Assembly: GCA_963841945.1 (NCBI GenBank)
Contig: CAWJFC010000023.1
Span: forward strand, 1-64,000
DNA length: 64,000 nucleotides
Direction: 5' to 3'
DNA from: Acidiflorens sp963841945
GTDB lineage: Bacteria; Acidobacteriota; Terriglobia; Terriglobales; Acidobacteriaceae
A program made the position numbers and the translations under genes. Shown here one piece after another: positions 61,017 through 64,000 of this stretch (within the stretch, counting starts at the first letter, position 1; every line of letters begins with the position of its first letter). The notes beneath the pieces are model-generated. The model searched no databases. It was given only the letters and a program-made list of their open reading frames with translations, and was not told the DNA's origin.

Positions 61017-61161
61017 TATTTCTCCTGACGCACGCCCCCGCCAGACACTCATGTGCAGCCGCAAAGGCTTGCTCCCGGCGGTGTATGGGTGGATTGAGCA
61101 TACCACGCGGCTTGTGGCTGTGAAGGCCTGTGCGGATGCGCGCTCAAACAAACAATCAAGC

Positions 61162-61194
61162 AAAAAAAAGGTCCGCAGCCTGCGCCGCGGACCT
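61162..61194 (-). terminator. Intrinsic terminator of the upstream beta-helix gene
   Basis: On the minus strand, an 8-bp stem AGGTCCGC/GCGGACCT with a 10-base loop is followed by a run of eight T (A-tract at 61162-61169 on plus). It sits 33 bases after the stop of the gene at 61227, so the two paralogues should be transcribed separately. Confidence 0.9.
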
Positions 61195-61226
61195 CGCACC
61201 TGGAACATTGCTCAGTTATGAGATTG

Positions 61227-63887
61227 TTATTCCACTCCCGCCAATGCCGCCTGCAATCCGACAATATCGGCGCCCAGGTCCTTGCCGTCCGATCCGGCAT
61301 TTTTGTAAGGACTGTTGGGCAACAGTTGATAATCGCCGCCATTGCCGCCGTTGTAGTTAACGAACTGCACGGCCTGCGGGGATCCAGGGAACATGTTATT
61401 CGCTGGCCACTTCGAGGGCCCGTAGTGAGACGGACTCGAGATCAGGCCATTGGTCTGGAAGGTGTAAGTTGTGAAGCAGTTTTGAATGCTGGTGAGGGGT
61501 ACATCGCCATCCGCGCAGCTTTGCGTTCCACCGCCGAACACATCCCACACCGGATATTGCCCCGTCACCACCAGGTTGTTGGTGAAGACGAATCCATACA
61601 TGGCGGGATCCCCGGCGACGTTCCCAACCGACATCACGTGACTCACGCTGTCGGGAAATACGGTGACGTGATTGATTGTGACCGTGTTCAGAGGGTTCTG
61701 CGGCCAGTTGTTGGCAATCATGAAGCCGTCCCCACCGCCCACATATTTCTTGTTGAGGTCATCCATCACGATATCGTGGATGCTGAATCGCGCTCCAGCA
61801 AAAGCCGGCGCACCGCCCTCCCCGTCTCCAGAAATGACCGTCGCGATGACCATGCCGCCGCCGGCATGCGAGATCTGTGTATAACGGACTGTCACATCCG
61901 TGACCTGGCAAATCGGACAAACGTTCTGGCCAGTTTTGGTGTGCTGATTTTTTGGCGTCAGCAGGATGCCATGCCCCTTCTGGGTGAATCCTCCCCAGGA
62001 GTCTTCCATCAGGTTGCTATCGATCAAGACGCGTACCGCGTTCTTGAGTTCGAGGTGATTCTTGACGATGAAAGGATTGCCATCCGGGCCGCCGACGAAG
62101 GGATTGTTTCCCGTCATCCATTGCCACGGTTTGAAGATGTGGTTGCCAACGATCGTGATGTCGGTCGGCGTCAAAGTGGCTGCGCCTCCGCCAAACATGA
62201 CCGATTCGCCCGAAGCTTCCAGAAAGTTGTTCTGGATCAGGTACGGGCCATCCTGGGTGGTGGTAACGCCGCCGCTTACAGCGTGCGAGTCCGTGCAGCT
62301 TCCCGTAGACGAGATGCAGTGGAAATCATTGAAATAGGAACCGACCACTGCGATGTAGGTGCCGCCGCTCATTCCGAAACCATTGCTGGTCTCATCCTGC
62401 GCGTTGCCGTGCAGCCAGGAACGGTCGATGATGATGTGATCGGCGGTTCCCGCCAGCCCAATCAGGATTGCGCTGCCTTTGATTCCGCTCTGACGAGTAA
62501 TCTCCAGCCCGATGATCCGGTAGAAATTGGCTCCGTCCGCAAAAGTCAACGGACCGTTGCCGCCATTCGTCATCTGCACCTTGGCCAGCACGTTGACTGG
62601 ATTCGTGCAGTTATAGGAAGGCCGTCCTTGAAGCGACGACACGCCCGCATAGCAGGGCGTAACGCGTTGGCCTTCGGCGGGTAGACTGCTGTCCGGGGTG
62701 CTGGTTCGGATGATGATCCAGTTCTGGTCGTTACAGCCCTTCGCCGGCACGTTGAACGGACCGGTGAAGCTGGCGCCCGCCTGAAGCTGAATTGTCTGAC
62801 CGCATTGCGCGCTGTTTAAAGCGGCCTGGAAATTGCCGCCTGCATTTACATTGATCACGCTGCCAGGGGCCGGCGTATCTGACATTGCTACCGCCACCGT
62901 TGCGATGGGAAGCTGCGCCGGACCGTCATAACCAGTGCTGCTCGCGATCACCACGCTGAAACTGGCGCTCGCCGAATGGTTGGCTGCGTCCTCTACCTTC
63001 ACGGTGAAGGTGGAACTGCCGACAGCCGTCGGCGTTCCGCTCAAATCGCCATCGGTATTCAGAGCGAGGCCTGCGGGAAGGCTGCCGCTCGTCACGCTCC
63101 AGCTATAAGGCTGGGTTCCTCCGGTCGCGGTAAACTCCGCGCTATAGGATTCGTTTTGCTGGCCCTGCGGAAGTCCCGAGGTCGCAATTTGAAGCCCCTG
63201 TCCGCCCTGACTCGGATTGATGGTGACCGCCGCCGTCGCCGACTTCGACGAATCGGCTTGACTGGTGGCCGTGACTGTCGCCTGTGTCTGCGACTGCACG
63301 CTGGGCGCCGTGTAAAGTCCCTTCGAGTTCACTGAGCCAGCCGAGGCAGTCCATGTCACTGCCGTGTTCGCGGTTCCGGTGACGGTCGCGCTAAATTGCT
63401 GCGTACCACCGGATGTGACGGTCGCGCTGGTCGGGGAAACGCTCACGCTGACTCCGCTCCCACCGCCGCCCGGTGAGCTGATCTGCACCGCGTAGGATTG
63501 CGAGCCGCGGTCACTTCGCGGGCTATCGGTGACCACGACTTCGAAGCTGTAGAGTCCCAGCGTGGTGGGCTGGCCGGTAAACGATCCCGTTGCCGGATTC
63601 AAAGTAAGTCCTGGCGGCAACGAGCCCGACCCGATCGAAAACTGATAAGGAGAAGTTCCGCCGTTCACCGACAGCACGGCATTGTAGGTTTGATGAACCG
63701 CGCCAGTCGGAAGCGATCCCGAGATGGCGAGTGCCTGTCCGGAGCTATTAGCCCCTTCCGCTACTGTGCCACACGAAACAGTTAACAGCACAAGCATCAA
63801 CACGAGGACAAAAGCGAATGCACGCTCAGCATAGGCGCGCGAGGATTCCCGATAATTTGCTATGAAGACGAACTCTGAAACTGCCAT
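61227..63887 (-). CDS. Secreted Ig-like/beta-helix lipoprotein (paralogue B)
   Basis: An 886-residue surface protein. The N-terminus has a signal peptide and lipobox (LMLVLLTVSCGT). Residues about 55-130 and 230-315 look like He_PIG/putative Ig domains (LPTGAVHQTYNAVLSVNGGT; LPQGQQNESYSAEFTATGGT), with a Big_2-like domain at 145-225. From about residue 340 it is a beta-helix with the same rungs as paralogue A (VLIDSNLMEDSWGGFTQKG, VTVRYTQISH, GADIVGLQAALAGVE). It lacks any visible catalytic motif. The gene starts at ATG 63887. Confidence 0.82.
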   Translation of the reverse strand: MAVSEFVFIANYRESSRAYAERAFAFVLVLMLVLLTVSCGTVAEGANSSGQALAISGSLPTGAVHQTYNAVLSVNGGTSPYQFSIGSGSLPPGLTLNPATGSFTGQPTTLGLYSFEVVVTDSPRSDRGSQSYAVQISSPGGGGSGVSVSVSPTSATVTSGGTQQFSATVTGTANTAVTWTASAGSVNSKGLYTAPSVQSQTQATVTATSQADSSKSATAAVTINPSQGGQGLQIATSGLPQGQQNESYSAEFTATGGTQPYSWSVTSGSLPAGLALNTDGDLSGTPTAVGSSTFTVKVEDAANHSASASFSVVIASSTGYDGPAQLPIATVAVAMSDTPAPGSVINVNAGGNFQAALNSAQCGQTIQLQAGASFTGPFNVPAKGCNDQNWIIIRTSTPDSSLPAEGQRVTPCYAGVSSLQGRPSYNCTNPVNVLAKVQMTNGGNGPLTFADGANFYRIIGLEITRQSGIKGSAILIGLAGTADHIIIDRSWLHGNAQDETSNGFGMSGGTYIAVVGSYFNDFHCISSTGSCTDSHAVSGGVTTTQDGPYLIQNNFLEASGESVMFGGGAATLTPTDITIVGNHIFKPWQWMTGNNPFVGGPDGNPFIVKNHLELKNAVRVLIDSNLMEDSWGGFTQKGHGILLTPKNQHTKTGQNVCPICQVTDVTVRYTQISHAGGGMVIATVISGDGEGGAPAFAGARFSIHDIVMDDLNKKYVGGGDGFMIANNWPQNPLNTVTINHVTVFPDSVSHVMSVGNVAGDPAMYGFVFTNNLVVTGQYPVWDVFGGGTQSCADGDVPLTSIQNCFTTYTFQTNGLISSPSHYGPSKWPANNMFPGSPQAVQFVNYNGGNGGDYQLLPNSPYKNAGSDGKDLGADIVGLQAALAGVE

Positions 63888-64000
63888 TGCACAACCTCGA
63901 CGAACAAAGTGGGGGACTTGTCGAGCGAGTCCACTCCCCTGAACATATCGGGGCAGGGTCTAAGTGGACAGATACCACTAGTGCAGCGGGAAACCCGGCA

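Overview
The window is 64 kb of high-GC chromosomal DNA that looks like a member of the Acidobacteriota, class Terriglobia (Koribacter/Terriglobales-like). This is inferred from gene content, not from a marker gene: no rRNA or tRNA was seen. The supporting content is LiaF/DUF4097-type envelope proteins behind an ECF sigma factor, large secreted Ig/ASH and beta-helix proteins, a Kdo hydroxylase and porin (Gram-negative outer membrane), a compact tyrosine/homogentisate operon, and many low-complexity intergenic repeats. I see no insertion sequence, prophage or CRISPR array.

Layout. 1-340: remnant of a PstS-like phosphate-binding protein with disrupted frame, followed by short tandem repeats. 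582-4510 (-): translationally coupled operon of ECF sigma factor, zinc-finger anti-sigma factor, zinc-finger/DUF5668 membrane protein and DUF4097 protein. 5071-7578 (+): frameshifted amtB and an OmpL-like porin. 7694-15721: GlpX fructose-1,6-bisphosphatase, AhpD-like protein, GNAT acetyltransferase, lipoprotein, a higBA toxin-antitoxin pair with a readable promoter/operator, glutaryl-CoA dehydrogenase, an ICMT-like methyltransferase, an alpha/beta hydrolase and a DUF2721 protein. 16149-24175: secreted ASH-domain protein, 59-aa zinc ribbon, K/E-rich secreted protein, pyrF, rlpA, thiD, zinc-ribbon membrane protein and a TPR protein. 24258-28895 (-): gap-pgk-tpiA glycolytic cluster with a macro-domain gene and a second higBA inserted between pgk and tpiA. 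29050-33609: F420/PPOX-type flavoprotein, chalcone-isomerase-like protein, GNAT, DUF58 and a multi-pass membrane protein.

34190-36954 (-): PAS-GGDEF protein with motA and motB. 37081-41534: thioredoxin-domain YyaL-like protein, a ribbon-helix-helix/unknown two-gene module with operator, a heparan-acetyltransferase-like membrane protein and a small cytochrome c. 41657-44614 (+): TPR/peptidase-like protein (frameshifted near its end) and a Kdo hydroxylase. 44710-49522 (+): hppD, hmgA, an unknown gene and fahA, a tyrosine-to-fumarate operon with no recognisable maiA. 49755-54009 (+): tetraheme cytochrome, four-cluster ferredoxin and NrfD-like subunit (a quinone-linked redox module) plus a DUF2339-like protein. 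54025-63887: M1 metallopeptidase, glycine-rich secreted protein, ATP-dependent DNA ligase and two paralogous secreted beta-helix proteins.

Two themes deserve attention. First, at least four places (PstS remnant, amtB, motA tail, TPR gene) need a single-base indel to restore the expected protein, which suggests either assembly errors or recent decay. Second, several unrelated low-complexity repeat families sit between genes, one forming the tail of the anti-sigma factor and one a G-rich telomere-like tract in the pgk 3' region. The best candidates for undescribed biology are the RHH/81-aa module, the macro-domain/higBA island in the glycolytic cluster, and the unknown gene in the homogentisate operon.
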